Assembly: GCA_964481885.1 (NCBI GenBank)
Contig: CAYZUS010000005.1
Span: forward strand, 1 to 64,000
Origin: Fen731 sp964481885
GTDB taxonomy: Bacteria; Actinomycetota; Humimicrobiia; Humimicrobiales; Humimicrobiaceae
Length of the DNA stretch: 64,000 nt
Direction of reading: 5' to 3'
Shown here: piece by piece, positions 35,356 through 45,039 of the stretch
Position numbering within the stretch: position 1 is the first letter of the stretch
Layout of the letters: each line of letters starts with the position of its first letter
Position numbers and translations under genes: made by a program
Notes under the pieces: model-generated
Databases searched by the model: none
Seen by the model: only the letters and a program-made list of their open reading frames with translations
Told to the model about the DNA's origin: nothing

Positions 35356-37038
35356 TCAGTTTGTAATTGCCTGAGCATCCCCCCACTGTGTTATTGAATT
35401 ATCCAGTGAATATTTATAAAGATTTACAATCTCAACAGCGTTACCGGATTGCGGCTGCGTTATTACAACAAAAGTCATCGTCGGATAACCCGATGCACTA
35501 TCTATCCAGGTTCCTGAATTGGCATAGATTGTTTTCTGGTTATCAAGATTAGTACCCGATAATATAGTTGCGCCATGCGTGTGCCCAAACACAACTATTT
35601 TCTTGGCAGCATCATTATCAAAATATTGAAGTTTTGACTGGATATCTATGGAACCGTAGCTGCCTGCTGTTTCGATCGCTTCATCTGCAGGAGTTTTTAC
35701 TTTCACTCCATTTAGTGTCTGTCTTTCGTCCCAGGTATCCTGCATCCCTTTATACAGAGCTACATCAATTATTCCACCAGGCGTGGTCTGATATGGAATT
35801 AAATCATTTATTGCATAATCCTCTGTGTATCCGTCAATGTTTGTTTTAATGGCCTTATCGGAAAATTTTTCGTTTACAGGTATATTGGCCAGGAGACCTT
35901 TCCAGGTCATGCTAAGTATATAATACCCGTACTGGCTCACATTATTTTTATCAGCAGTTACCTCAACAAAAACATTGTTTGATTTCGGTATGCCTTCAAC
36001 AACCGAAGAGGTTGCTATTCTTGTGAAAAAATAACCCGGCGGCAGTATGGATGTATTGTTTTTTGTTATATCCCTGTTTGAAATTGGATCAGGCGCACAA
36101 AAAATATTATATTTATGACCATGCTCAATGACTATCTCCGAGTTGGCTCCGGTAGTGTATTCTCCCAACCCTTGAACATCACTTCTTTTCTGGTTTATTC
36201 CGGGTAAAATCCTTTCAAGGTCCGCCTGTGTCATCAGCAGGTCGTGATTTCCCGGCACATAGGACACTTTAATCTTGCCGGCAGTAATGATTGCGTTTAT
36301 TGCATCCATGACATCCTGGTTGTTTTTACCGGCTGAATCAAAAAAGGTCGATTGTGAGTCAGGAAGTACATAATCCATCGGCAGAAACCAGCCATCGAGC
36401 AAATCCCCGGCTATAACAAGTTCTGCTACATTTGGTGAATTTTTGATTTGACCCAAAAAATTTATCAGTGCGGGCCTGTTCTGTTTGGTCTCTGTAAAAG
36501 TATCATCTACTCCTAAATGTATATCGCTTATAATAACGATTTGTGAACGGGTATTATTTAATGCGGCGCTGCCGGCAAGATTTAATATATAGTTTGTAGC
36601 AAAATAGCCCGTATAATCATTTTCCAAAGCCAGGCCCGTTGTTGATTTTAGGGCATTGCTTACTACAATTTTATACTCCTGGCCCTCTGCAAATTTTTCA
36701 ACATTTGCGTTATTAATCTCCAGGATATTAGGGTTATCCGGGTCAATCTTTGCAACACACTGTTGTTTGACCGCATTGCCGCCGGGAGCCATCTGGTATA
36801 ATGTGACTGCGGAGGCAATAGTACTCGTATTCAGCGGTTCGCTGAACGTAAAGGTGACTGTTTGCACGGAATCATTAACCGGAGGATTCCCTGCGTCAGC
36901 AGACATAGAAATATTTACTTCTGCTGTCATTACGGTTGCAGCAGCCTTTGTTGTTGTAGTTTGCGCAGGTGAACACCCGGACAGTAAAAAAATCAACAGC
37001 AGTAACGAAACGAAACTTACGAGCCCCTTATTCTTCAT
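35356..37038 (-). CDS. Secreted metallophosphoesterase lipoprotein with Big_5 domain
   Basis: 560 residues. Signal peptide with lipobox LLSGC (lipidated Cys at 22), then a T-rich linker, a bacterial Ig-like Big_5 domain (about 40-150) and a calcineurin-like phosphoesterase domain with all five metal motifs: SDIHLG, GDLLDG, GNHD, IEHGH and GHTH. Anchored to the outside of the membrane and probably hydrolyses phosphomono- or diesters, or nucleotides, outside the cell. Stands alone between spacers, unrelated to the sugar operons. Confidence 0.92.
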   Translation of the reverse strand: MKNKGLVSFVSLLLLIFLLSGCSPAQTTTTKAAATVMTAEVNISMSADAGNPPVNDSVQTVTFTFSEPLNTSTIASAVTLYQMAPGGNAVKQQCVAKIDPDNPNILEINNANVEKFAEGQEYKIVVSNALKSTTGLALENDYTGYFATNYILNLAGSAALNNTRSQIVIISDIHLGVDDTFTETKQNRPALINFLGQIKNSPNVAELVIAGDLLDGWFLPMDYVLPDSQSTFFDSAGKNNQDVMDAINAIITAGKIKVSYVPGNHDLLMTQADLERILPGINQKRSDVQGLGEYTTGANSEIVIEHGHKYNIFCAPDPISNRDITKNNTSILPPGYFFTRIATSSVVEGIPKSNNVFVEVTADKNNVSQYGYYILSMTWKGLLANIPVNEKFSDKAIKTNIDGYTEDYAINDLIPYQTTPGGIIDVALYKGMQDTWDERQTLNGVKVKTPADEAIETAGSYGSIDIQSKLQYFDNDAAKKIVVFGHTHGATILSGTNLDNQKTIYANSGTWIDSASGYPTMTFVVITQPQSGNAVEIVNLYKYSLDNSITQWGDAQAITN

Positions 37039-37355
37039 TTCTCAACTCTCTTCTATGAATTATATTATATCAAATAGGAACATCGGTTGAATTTTGATTA
37101 TTCTTTAATTTATGCCTGTTAAGTAAGTTGCAAAAGGTACAAACCTGTAAAGTCTTCAAGCTTAATTTGAACAAATAATTTACACAAAAGATGAATTATT
37201 AACAGTAAATACTTAAAAATTAATGTGGAAGAAAGAAGAAATATCCTGAAAAAACAGAATCGTATTTGACGATGATTATGCAAATAACAACTGTGCGGGC
37301 TAAGGCTGTGCATAGCGTAATAATTTTATGAAGTATTTAACTGCTTAAACTACAG
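37039..37355. other. 317-base spacer, nothing recognisable
   Basis: AT-rich spacer between the mutarotase-like and phosphoesterase genes. The only long frame here (minus strand, about 64 codons) is rich in L, F and H and lacks a ribosome site, so I do not call it. Likely holds the lipoprotein promoter. Confidence 0.4.
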
Positions 37356-38342
37356 TTAAGTGAGTGACCCGTTTTTATCAACATCTTTAACTGATGCTGC
37401 GTTCCCAATGGTGATATTTAAAAACCACTCATATGTGGAGAAGGCTTTTACCGTGCTGTTTTGCCCCCAGGCTGCAGCAAAATCAGGCCTGTCAAAGGAT
37501 GCGCTGCAGGGTTCAAGAAACAGGTTATAGATATTTCTGAAGCTGCCGGGATTGTGTAGTATGCCGAGATAAGGTATTTTCTCTGGTGGGAATGAGAGAG
37601 CAAAAACACTGTTGTCTGGATATTGCGCCGCGCACCAGCCTTTATTTAATGCATTTTTAAAATAATATTTCTCGCAGTTATCCTCCCGTTTCCCCATAAC
37701 GCCGACATCCCTTTTAATACCGTCTTTGTCCGTAAATTCCGGCCAGTCAAATTCTTCGCCGTATCTGCCTATCCTCCCGGTATTGGTAAATACTGAGATT
37801 GCTTTTTTTAAATCCGGTGGGACAAGTATTTTTACACCCGGCTCAGAATTAAGCATGGTATGCGCGGCCCATAAAAACTCCATGTCAAACTGGGTATTGT
37901 TTGTCACCTTATAATCTATTCGCAATACGGTTTCAGAAAGAAAACGCACACGCTTTTCAAAAACATACGGCAGGCGTATGCCGCAGAATGTAAAACTTAC
38001 GCTGTCTTTGCCTGCCAGTATTTTTGCCTTGAGGTTCCAAACCTCGCCGTGGTCCGCAAGCTTTATCCCTGCCCACGGCTCTTTCTGGTAATAGCAAATA
38101 TCAATCGTGGGAAACATGTCGTCAAGACCGCAGCACTCTGCTTCCACATATGAACCGTCAAACGGCACCGTCCTGTATTCCGGTTCGGGACGCTGAACCA
38201 TAAACTCTTTGGACGTTTTCTTATCAACAATAGAGGCAATATTGCCACCGAAATCAGGCAGGAATTTGAAAACAAGCGAATCGCTTTCCAGGGTTACAGC
38301 TTTCTGGTCCTTGTAACTGCTTTCATATATTTTATAACCCAT
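37356..38342 (-). CDS. Galactose-mutarotase-like (aldose epimerase fold) protein
   Basis: About 328 residues from the ATG at 38342, which has GGGGGA nine bases upstream; 36 further residues to 38450 lack support. Beta-rich fold of the mutarotase/DUF4432-DUF5107 group: FLPDFGGNIASIVDKKTSKEF near the start, LDDMFPTID, and EFLWAAHTML with the putative catalytic His. Proteins of this fold interconvert sugar anomers or bind sugars. Last gene after the ADH at 38544, from which it is separated by 201 bases. Confidence 0.75.
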   Translation of the reverse strand: MGYKIYESSYKDQKAVTLESDSLVFKFLPDFGGNIASIVDKKTSKEFMVQRPEPEYRTVPFDGSYVEAECCGLDDMFPTIDICYYQKEPWAGIKLADHGEVWNLKAKILAGKDSVSFTFCGIRLPYVFEKRVRFLSETVLRIDYKVTNNTQFDMEFLWAAHTMLNSEPGVKILVPPDLKKAISVFTNTGRIGRYGEEFDWPEFTDKDGIKRDVGVMGKREDNCEKYYFKNALNKGWCAAQYPDNSVFALSFPPEKIPYLGILHNPGSFRNIYNLFLEPCSASFDRPDFAAAWGQNSTVKAFSTYEWFLNITIGNAASVKDVDKNGSLT

Positions 38343-38543
38343 ATCAAGCTTCCCCCTTTTTATTTGGTTCCTGGTGAATAATTTATTTTTTGCCGGCTCA
38401 ATTGTTAAAACTAAGCTAAAAAAACTTATTATTCCGGCTATTTCAGCCAATTATTCAACGGGAACTATATATTCTTTCCTGCCAACTGTGTCTACTTTTA
38501 GCGCCGGCAGTTTATTTCTTCAGCCCCTCTTTATTTACCTGCC

Positions 38544-39590
38544 TTAAATTTTTAAAAGTATCTTTATCCTTGAGGCACTGTTAGTTTTAAGGTCGATAAG
38601 CGCTTTTTCTGCATCTGCCAGCGGTATTACCTGCGTAATCATCGGGGTAAAATCCACTTTGCCGGATTCCATCATGCTTATAACCACTGTGCCCATGCTG
38701 GGGCTTCCACCAACCGGGACAAGATGAACGCATCTTAAAATCATCAAATCCAGATTTAATCCGTCTATGGGTTTTTCATAAAAAGCAACACATGACACCC
38801 TTGCGCCGTAGTTTGACATCCTGATTGATTCCTTTAGCATATCTATTGAACCTGAGGCTTCTATAACCACATCGGCACCCTGGCCGCCGGTAAGTTCCAT
38901 TACCCTGGTATACATATCTTCTTTTGTAGTGTTAATGATCTCATCAGCACCGAATTTTTTGCCTATTTCCAGTTTGAAGTCTTTTCTTCCGACGAGAATG
39001 ACTTTTTTTGCGCCTGAGAGCATTGCAAACGGAACGGCCCCCAGACCGATCGGGCCCGTGCCTATTATCACCACATTGTCCCCGATTTTTATATTGCTCT
39101 TCTTGACTGAATAAAGACCGGTAGCAACAGGTTCAACCATTGCGCCCTGTTCGAATGAAACGTTTTCCGGAAGCGCAAACATATGCCTCTCAGGCATGAC
39201 CGCATATTCTGCATAGCCCCCATCGTGGGCAACTATTGTGCCTACGGCCTTCATCTTTGAGCAGAAAAGATAATCACCTGAAAGACACCTCTCGCATATT
39301 CCGCAGGATATTCCTGTATCACACACGACCCTGTCGCCGACTTTAAATTTGCTGACCCTTTTACCTATAGCTTCAATTACACCTGAATACTCGTGGCCGA
39401 ATGTCATGGGCACATTAATCAGCCCAGCTTCCCAGAAACTGCTTTCACCTGAGTAAATAGCCTGATCGGTCCCGCAAACTCCGCAGTATTTAACCCGGAT
39501 AAGAACATCATTTTCCATCAGTTCCGGGATTTCCACTTCCATCAACCTTAAATCTTTTATTCCGTATAGTCTTTGCGCCATCATTTTCAT
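38544..39590 (-). CDS. Zinc-dependent alcohol/polyol dehydrogenase (MDR family)
   Basis: 348 residues; GGAGG seven bases upstream of the ATG. Catalytic-zinc residues (GVCGTD, GHEYSG), structural-zinc Cys (CGICERCLSGDYLFC), GTGPIG coenzyme loop. Threonine/sorbitol-dehydrogenase type. The upstream spacer has a degenerate ROK-like site (39612-39633) with shorter spacing. It follows an SDR gene (160 bases) in the same direction, and both could oxidise intermediates of the same sugar route. Confidence 0.92.
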   Translation of the reverse strand: MKMMAQRLYGIKDLRLMEVEIPELMENDVLIRVKYCGVCGTDQAIYSGESSFWEAGLINVPMTFGHEYSGVIEAIGKRVSKFKVGDRVVCDTGISCGICERCLSGDYLFCSKMKAVGTIVAHDGGYAEYAVMPERHMFALPENVSFEQGAMVEPVATGLYSVKKSNIKIGDNVVIIGTGPIGLGAVPFAMLSGAKKVILVGRKDFKLEIGKKFGADEIINTTKEDMYTRVMELTGGQGADVVIEASGSIDMLKESIRMSNYGARVSCVAFYEKPIDGLNLDLMILRCVHLVPVGGSPSMGTVVISMMESGKVDFTPMITQVIPLADAEKALIDLKTNSASRIKILLKI

Positions 39591-39750
39591 AAATAACCTC
39601 CAGAAAATCTGTTTGTTTTATAATTTTAACTAATTGTTTTATATTTCTGTTTTTTTCTTCTTTTTATTATTTAAATTGTGTCAAATAAAAAAATATACAG
39701 TTCTGCTGATAAGACAAGGCGTCAGCATTAAAATATTGGTTCGGCAATTA

Positions 39751-40551
39751 TTAATATGCAGTGCATCCTCCGTCTACTGCTAAAAGATGGCCCGTCACAT
39801 AGGAAGATGCATCAGAAGACAGGAATATGCATGCGCCGACGATTTCCTCGGGCCTTGCAAAACGGCCAATAGGAAATCTCTTTAACATGTCTTCACCATA
39901 TGCAGGGTTTTCATCTATACATTGCTGAAAAAGCGGAGTTTCAAATGTGCCTGGAAGAACTGCGTTGACCCTGATTCCCCTCTTTGCCCATTCGCACGCG
40001 GCGGTTTTGGTAAACATTGCGACCCCTCCCTTGCTTGAGCAGTAAGCGGCACTTAACGGTATTGCCACCACGCTTCCCAGAGATCCAAAGTTTACAATTG
40101 ACCCCTTGCCATTTTTAAGCATTTCCACTGCTGCATATTTGGTAAATAAAAAAGTCCCTTTTAGATTTACACCAAGGACAAGGTCCCATGCATCCTCATC
40201 AAATTCTTCCAGGGGCATTCGCCTGGTTATGCCTGCGCAATTTACCAAAGTGTCAACAGAATTAAACTCCTTTACCACCATTTCTACGGCCTTTTTGACC
40301 TGCGGCCCGTCGGTAACATCAGCTTTTATCGATAATGCGCGAAATCCGGCTGCCAGCAGCTCATCAGATACTTTTTTTGCTGCTTCAAAATTGCTGTCTA
40401 CAAGGGATACGTTTGCACCCGCCATTGCATAGCCCTTTGCCACTGCCATTCCCAGGCCGCTGCCTGCCCCCGTTATTATTGCTGATTTACCTTCCAGGCT
40501 GAATTGCTTTAACGACGGATATGCCAGAAATTTCTCATTTGTCAGTTCCAT
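39751..40551 (-). CDS. SDR-family oxidoreductase
   Basis: 266 residues with TGAGSGLG (27-34), NCAG, catalytic S157, Y170 and K174, and the C-terminal VDGG. The 20-residue N-terminal extension ahead of the Rossmann fold is seen in gluconate 5-dehydrogenase/2-deoxygluconate dehydrogenase-type SDRs. GAGG precedes the ATG. Follows the second E1 pair by 163 bases and precedes an ADH. Sugar-acid oxidation is a reasonable guess. Confidence 0.92.
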   Translation of the reverse strand: MELTNEKFLAYPSLKQFSLEGKSAIITGAGSGLGMAVAKGYAMAGANVSLVDSNFEAAKKVSDELLAAGFRALSIKADVTDGPQVKKAVEMVVKEFNSVDTLVNCAGITRRMPLEEFDEDAWDLVLGVNLKGTFLFTKYAAVEMLKNGKGSIVNFGSLGSVVAIPLSAAYCSSKGGVAMFTKTAACEWAKRGIRVNAVLPGTFETPLFQQCIDENPAYGEDMLKRFPIGRFARPEEIVGACIFLSSDASSYVTGHLLAVDGGCTAY

Positions 40552-40714
40552 ATTATTTTGCCTCGCTTTTTATGCCGTTTTGGCCAAAACTCTTTATTTA
40601 TAAAATTCCAAAAAAAACCATTTCAACAATAAGACGCACTAACTTATCTCACTAATACGGTCCCTCATTTTGAAATCTTTTAATAACAAACCAAGCCATA
40701 GTTTTTGGGTTATC

Positions 40715-41695
40715 TCAATTTCTATTTAATACTTCTTTTACTGCCCGGACTATCTTTTCTGCCGAGGGTATTGTCAGCTGTTCCAGTTTCCTGCTGTAAG
40801 GTATCGGAGTCTGGGCCGAAGTCACGCGCTTTACGGGCGCATCAAGCCAGTCAAATGCAAGCTCGCCTATGACAAATGCAATTTCAGCGCCGATACCGCA
40901 CACAGCATGAGATTCATGCACCACAACCGCCCTGCCTGTCTTTTTAACTGAACTTATAATCGTATCTTTGTCGAGCGGCACAAGAGTCCTAGGATCAATT
41001 ATCTCTGCATCTATCCCTTCTGCCTTGAGAATATCTGCCGCTTCCATGGCCTTAAGTACCATCCAGGAAGTCGCCACAATTGTCACATCTTTGCCTTCAC
41101 GCCTGATGTCGGCTTTACCAAAAGGTATCGTATACTCGCCGTCCGGTACTTCTCCTGTTGTATTGTACAAGACTTTATGCTCAAAGAACATTACAGGATT
41201 ATTATCCCTTAAGGCAGTTTTTAAAAGTCCTTTTGCATCATAAGGGTTGGCTGGCATGACTACCTTTAGCCCCGGCATATGGCAGAATATTGCCTCAAGG
41301 TTCTGAGAATGCTGCGCGCCGTTGCCTCTGCCACTTCCCTGTTGGGCTCGTATTACCAATGGAACCATGGCTTTTCCACCTGTCATGTAACGAACTTTTG
41401 CAGCCTGGTTTATCGTCTGGTCCATGGCATGCAGGATGAAATCCACATACTGCATCTCAACTAACATCCTGGTGCCTGTGAGAGCTCCTCCGACACCGGC
41501 TCCAATTATCACAGCTTCTGAAATCGGGGTGTTTCTTATCCTGTCATGTCCGAACTCTTCAAGGATTCCCTTTGTGCAGCCAAAAACGCCGCCCATTGTT
41601 TCCACATCTTCACCCATGACAAAGATATCTTTATCTTTGCGCATTTCTTCTGCAATAGCGTCCCTTATAGCTTGTGAGTACCTGATTACCGGCAT
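40715..41695 (-). CDS. 2-oxoacid/acetoin dehydrogenase E1 beta subunit (pair 2)
   Basis: 326 residues of the AcoB/PdhB family: IFVMGEDV near residue 25, RIRNTPISEA with the catalytic Glu, VRAQQGSGRGNGAQHSQNLE with the conserved His, and the C-terminal VTSAQTPIPYS. Together with the alpha subunit (two-base spacing) it forms the alpha2-beta2 TPP enzyme that decarboxylates a 2-oxoacid or cleaves acetoin and passes the acyl group to lipoamide. No E2/E3 genes adjoin. Confidence 0.93.
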   Translation of the reverse strand: MPVIRYSQAIRDAIAEEMRKDKDIFVMGEDVETMGGVFGCTKGILEEFGHDRIRNTPISEAVIIGAGVGGALTGTRMLVEMQYVDFILHAMDQTINQAAKVRYMTGGKAMVPLVIRAQQGSGRGNGAQHSQNLEAIFCHMPGLKVVMPANPYDAKGLLKTALRDNNPVMFFEHKVLYNTTGEVPDGEYTIPFGKADIRREGKDVTIVATSWMVLKAMEAADILKAEGIDAEIIDPRTLVPLDKDTIISSVKKTGRAVVVHESHAVCGIGAEIAFVIGELAFDWLDAPVKRVTSAQTPIPYSRKLEQLTIPSAEKIVRAVKEVLNRN

Positions 41696-41697
41696 CT

Positions 41698-42693
41698 TTA
41701 TACCTGCCTTTCATAAAAAACATCTTTATAAAGGTCGCTGTCATCCGGCCACGGACTTTCCTGCGCGAAGTGCGATGCTTTTTCCATTTCATCTTTCAAA
41801 TTCATTTGTATTTTTTCAAGCGAGTCACTTTCGGCCATCATGTTTTCAATAATATATTTTCCAAGCCTGGCTATAGGGTCCCTGGCTTTCCATGTTTCAA
41901 CTTCTTCAATACTTCTGTAGCCTCCTTTTGCATAACCGTCCCCGGTATAGTGGCCCTCCCAGCGGTAAGTCTTGGCCTCAATCAATGATGGGCCCCCTCC
42001 CTTTCTTGCCCTTTCAATTGCAGAGCCTAAAACATCGTAAAGTTCAAACACATCGTTGCCGTCACAGATAATACCGGGTATCCCGTAGGAAGCGGCCCTG
42101 ACGCTTACATCTTTTACGGGGAGGCTTTCTTTAACGCTTGTAAATACCTGGTAGAGGTTGTTTTCGCAAAGGAATATGACGGGCAGCTTCCATACCGCTG
42201 CCAGATTTAAAGACTCGTGAAAAATGCCCTCATTTGTTGCCCCTTCACCAAAGAAGCATATGGTAACATTGTCATTTTTTTTCATGATCGCATTTGTTAT
42301 CCCGGCACCAACAGAAATGGCGAGTCCTCCACCAACCATGCCATTTGCACCCAGGTTTCCCTCAGTAAAATCTGCCATGTGCATTGAGCCGCCTTTGCCT
42401 CCACAGTAACCGTTTTTGCGGCCCAGAAGTTCCGCCATCATCCGGTCCGTTTTGCCGCCCTTGGCTATACAGTGCCCATGGCCCCTGTGCGTGCTGGTAA
42501 TGGTATCTGTTTTGCGCAGAAGCTCTCCTGCAGTTGCTGCTATGGCTTCCTCTCCAATATATAAATGCATTGAGCCTGTAACCAGGCCTTGGGCGAAAAG
42601 CTCGGTTGCCTTCTGCTCAAAAAGCCTTATCCGCAGCATTTGTTCATAAATCTTTAGCAGACTTTTTTTGTCCGGTACTTTGATGTCAGGCAT
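41698..42693 (-). CDS. 2-oxoacid/acetoin dehydrogenase E1 alpha subunit (pair 2)
   Basis: 331 residues; AAGGAAGG upstream of the ATG. TPP-binding motif starts GEGATNEG (Gly-Glu-Gly instead of the usual Gly-Asp-Gly) and ends CENN; THRGHGHCIAKG and GGKGGSMHM are typical of acetoin dehydrogenase alpha and branched-chain E1. Directly upstream is a spacer with an imperfect direct repeat. Pair 2 is clearly diverged from pairs 1 and 3, so these are not recent copies. Confidence 0.93.
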   Translation of the reverse strand: MPDIKVPDKKSLLKIYEQMLRIRLFEQKATELFAQGLVTGSMHLYIGEEAIAATAGELLRKTDTITSTHRGHGHCIAKGGKTDRMMAELLGRKNGYCGGKGGSMHMADFTEGNLGANGMVGGGLAISVGAGITNAIMKKNDNVTICFFGEGATNEGIFHESLNLAAVWKLPVIFLCENNLYQVFTSVKESLPVKDVSVRAASYGIPGIICDGNDVFELYDVLGSAIERARKGGGPSLIEAKTYRWEGHYTGDGYAKGGYRSIEEVETWKARDPIARLGKYIIENMMAESDSLEKIQMNLKDEMEKASHFAQESPWPDDSDLYKDVFYERQV

Positions 42694-42740
42694 TTTATTG
42701 CCAGCCTTCCTTTTTATAAAATCATTATATTTGGTTAAAT

Positions 42741-42849
42741 TTTTGCAGTCGCATTACTTAAGGTTATATGAAATTTTATATTCAAACTATATTAAGTTAA
42801 CTTTTATGCATCGCATAACTTAAGATTATAAGAAATTATTTGCTCAACT
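42741..42849. repeat. Imperfect 47-base direct repeat in front of E1 pair 2
   Basis: Copy 1 at about 42741-42788 and copy 2 at about 42803-42849 share GCA(G)TCGCATTACTTAAGG-like and AAATT(A/T)T blocks, period about 62. Between them is the palindrome AAGTTAACTT (42794-42803). It lies 48-155 bases upstream of the E1 alpha start, so could hold two regulator sites. Confidence 0.55.
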
Positions 42850-42965
42850 TAAATTTGAAATTCAGCCGGCTGCTTACCAACAGCCACGCATTTTTTGTTC
42901 TTTCTTTAAATTCTTTTCATTTCCAGATACAGAAATTTTTTTCCTGCATGGAACATGTAAATCTT

Positions 42966-43823
42966 TCAATCCATGAAAAGCCCGCCATCTATATCCAGTA
43001 TCTCTCCTGTGATATATCTTGCCCGCTTTTCATCTGCCAGAAACAGTGCTCCGTACGCTATATCTTCAGGATGGCCCATTCCGAGTGGCACAGATTTTAC
43101 GATATTTTCAAGCATTTCACTATTATAGTCTGCTCCTGTCTCGGCGCCTGTGTTTGTACCGGGGTCAGTGCCTTTGCCTGTTTGCTTGCCCGTGTCTTTT
43201 ACTTTGCCCGTGCCTGTTTGGTCGCTGCCTTTGCTGTCGCCTCCTAGCATTGGGGTATCAACAGGTCCCGGACTTATTGCATTTACCCTTATCCCAAATG
43301 GCGCAAGCTGTTTTGCCAGGTGTATGGTAAGCGCAGATATTCCACCTTTGGAGGCAACGTAATTTCCGCCTACATTTAACCCCCCGGTTTTTGCCGCTGC
43401 AGCAGTTATATTAATAATGCAGCCTTTTTTACGCTCCTTCATACCCGGAATGACTTCTTTGGACATAAGAAAAGTACCTTTAAGGTTTACATCCAAAACC
43501 CTGTCCCACTGCTTTGTGGAAATATCCTCTATTTTGCCTAAGAATATAATACCGGCAGAATTTATTAAAACATCAATGGGGCCATATTCTTCAAGAACCT
43601 GCTCAACAGCTTCCCTGATAGAATATTCCTCTGTTACGTCAAAATCTTTTGAGATTGCTTTCCCGCCTGATTGTGTTATTTCAGTTACTGTCTTTTGAAC
43701 CCTGATCTTGTCAATGTCGCAGGCTGCCACAAATGCTCCCTCCAGAGCAAACATTTTGGCAATAGCCTTGCCAATGCCGCTTCCGGCTCCTGTCACAAGT
43801 ACTATTTTTCCGTCATAATCCAT
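42966..43823 (-). CDS. SDR-family protein with in-frame low-complexity insertion and Ser-to-Ala change
   Basis: 285 residues from the ATG at 43823 (GGGGGT upstream); a TTG at 43856 lacks a ribosome site. SDR fold with TGAGSGIG, NSAG, Y155 and K159 of the active site. The catalytic Ser, 13 residues before the Tyr, is Ala (NITAAAAKTGG), and no other Ser is at hand. After SPGPVDTPML a G/T/K/D-rich insertion of about 40 residues (194-233) interrupts the substrate loop; its DNA is a degenerate repeat of TTTGCCYGTG-like words. Then the normal LGMGHPEDIAYGALFLADEK tail returns. Either an altered or an inactive enzyme. Confidence 0.85.
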   Translation of the reverse strand: MDYDGKIVLVTGAGSGIGKAIAKMFALEGAFVAACDIDKIRVQKTVTEITQSGGKAISKDFDVTEEYSIREAVEQVLEEYGPIDVLINSAGIIFLGKIEDISTKQWDRVLDVNLKGTFLMSKEVIPGMKERKKGCIINITAAAAKTGGLNVGGNYVASKGGISALTIHLAKQLAPFGIRVNAISPGPVDTPMLGGDSKGSDQTGTGKVKDTGKQTGKGTDPGTNTGAETGADYNSEMLENIVKSVPLGMGHPEDIAYGALFLADEKRARYITGEILDIDGGLFMD

Positions 43824-43902
43824 AGGTTTTTTAACCCCCTTATATCCAAAATACAAGTATTTTTAAAAATCATCACAAACAGGACATATAACAATTGTGA
43901 AA

Positions 43903-44955
43903 TTATTTTCTTTCACAGTCAGGTATAAACAGTGTTTTTATTCCATTGCCGCTTCGAAGGTCAGCAAAAGCCTTTTCCCAGTTTTCTATTGATTCCCTGT
44001 GAATAATAAGTTTACTTAGGTCCATTTTTGTATTTGAAGCTATTGCTATGGCTCTGTCCCAGCTTGTATAACTTGTGCTCAAATTAAAAAAGACATCAAG
44101 GATTTTTTTCTGTGCCGTGTCCCAGTTTACGCGGACATCTGGTTTGCCGGTGAGCCCGACCACACACAGCCTGCCGAGTTTTCTGACTGCGTCGATTGCA
44201 GTCTGGATACCCTTCTCGTTTCCTGTTGCTTCAATGACAATATCTGCCATCTTCCCGCCTGTCTGCTCTGATATTATTGAAATTGCGTCTTCTTTTGAAA
44301 CATTTATAACCATATCGGAACCCAGCTCAAGAGCAACCGGAAATCTGACTGCTACGTCCTGGTCCACACCCAGCATGAAAACTTTTCCGGCTCCGTTTTC
44401 TTTTGCTGCAAATGCACACAATATTCCTATTGGCCCTGAACCTACAACAACGACTGTCTCCTGCGCCATGACCCTGACACGCTCGCAGACATAGTTTACT
44501 GCCACTGCAAGAGGCTCTATTAATGCGGCCACATCGTTGGAAAGACCGTCCGGAACTTTATGGAGCAGTTTTGCAGGCATAGTAAGGTAATCAGCAAAGG
44601 CACCGTCCTGGCCCCATCCGGGTGAACGTTTTTCCGGGCAGATCTGCCAATATCCCCGCCTGCAAATGTCACATACCATACATGCTTCTGCATGAGGTTC
44701 AGCAACTACTCTGTCCCCGATTTTTACATTGGTTACCTGGCTGCCCTTCTCTTCAACGACTCCCACAAATTCATGCCCCAGCGTGACAGGCGGATAATAT
44801 GTAAATTCGTCATCCACTATATGAATGTCTGTACCGCAGATACCTGCAGCCTTTACTTTTATAAGCACGTCGCCGTCCCTTTTTAGTGCAGGTTTGGCCA
44901 CATCGCGCACTTCGGTAAAACCTTTGCCCCTGTCATATTTCTGCAATGCCCTCAT
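43903..44955 (-). CDS. Zinc-dependent alcohol/polyol dehydrogenase (MDR family)
   Basis: 350 residues; AAAGGA six bases before the ATG. Catalytic-zinc (GICGTD, GHEFVG) and structural-zinc Cys (CMVCDICRRGYWQIC) sites, GSGPIG loop. Follows the free lipoyl-domain gene by 84 bases and precedes the insertion-bearing SDR, so it travels with E1 pair 1. Acetoin clusters contain a related butanediol dehydrogenase, which is a possible activity here. Confidence 0.9.
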   Translation of the reverse strand: MRALQKYDRGKGFTEVRDVAKPALKRDGDVLIKVKAAGICGTDIHIVDDEFTYYPPVTLGHEFVGVVEEKGSQVTNVKIGDRVVAEPHAEACMVCDICRRGYWQICPEKRSPGWGQDGAFADYLTMPAKLLHKVPDGLSNDVAALIEPLAVAVNYVCERVRVMAQETVVVVGSGPIGILCAFAAKENGAGKVFMLGVDQDVAVRFPVALELGSDMVINVSKEDAISIISEQTGGKMADIVIEATGNEKGIQTAIDAVRKLGRLCVVGLTGKPDVRVNWDTAQKKILDVFFNLSTSYTSWDRAIAIASNTKMDLSKLIIHRESIENWEKAFADLRSGNGIKTLFIPDCERK

Positions 44956-45039
44956 ATAAATCCTTTGCCTTTCGTCAATTAATTATCTGTGGTGCCGCAA
45001 TAGTCCTGTCCTCAACTTTATAGTCTGAGCAAACATTTT

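Noticed and set aside
37119..37313. 64-codon frame on the minus strand
   Set aside because: Rich in Leu, Phe and His with no ribosome site and no family resemblance; looks like AT-rich chance.
39612..39633. Additional ROK-type operator before the ADH at 38544
   Set aside because: Arms TTTGTTT and TAACTAA are present but total length is 22 rather than 25 bases, so the fit is weak.
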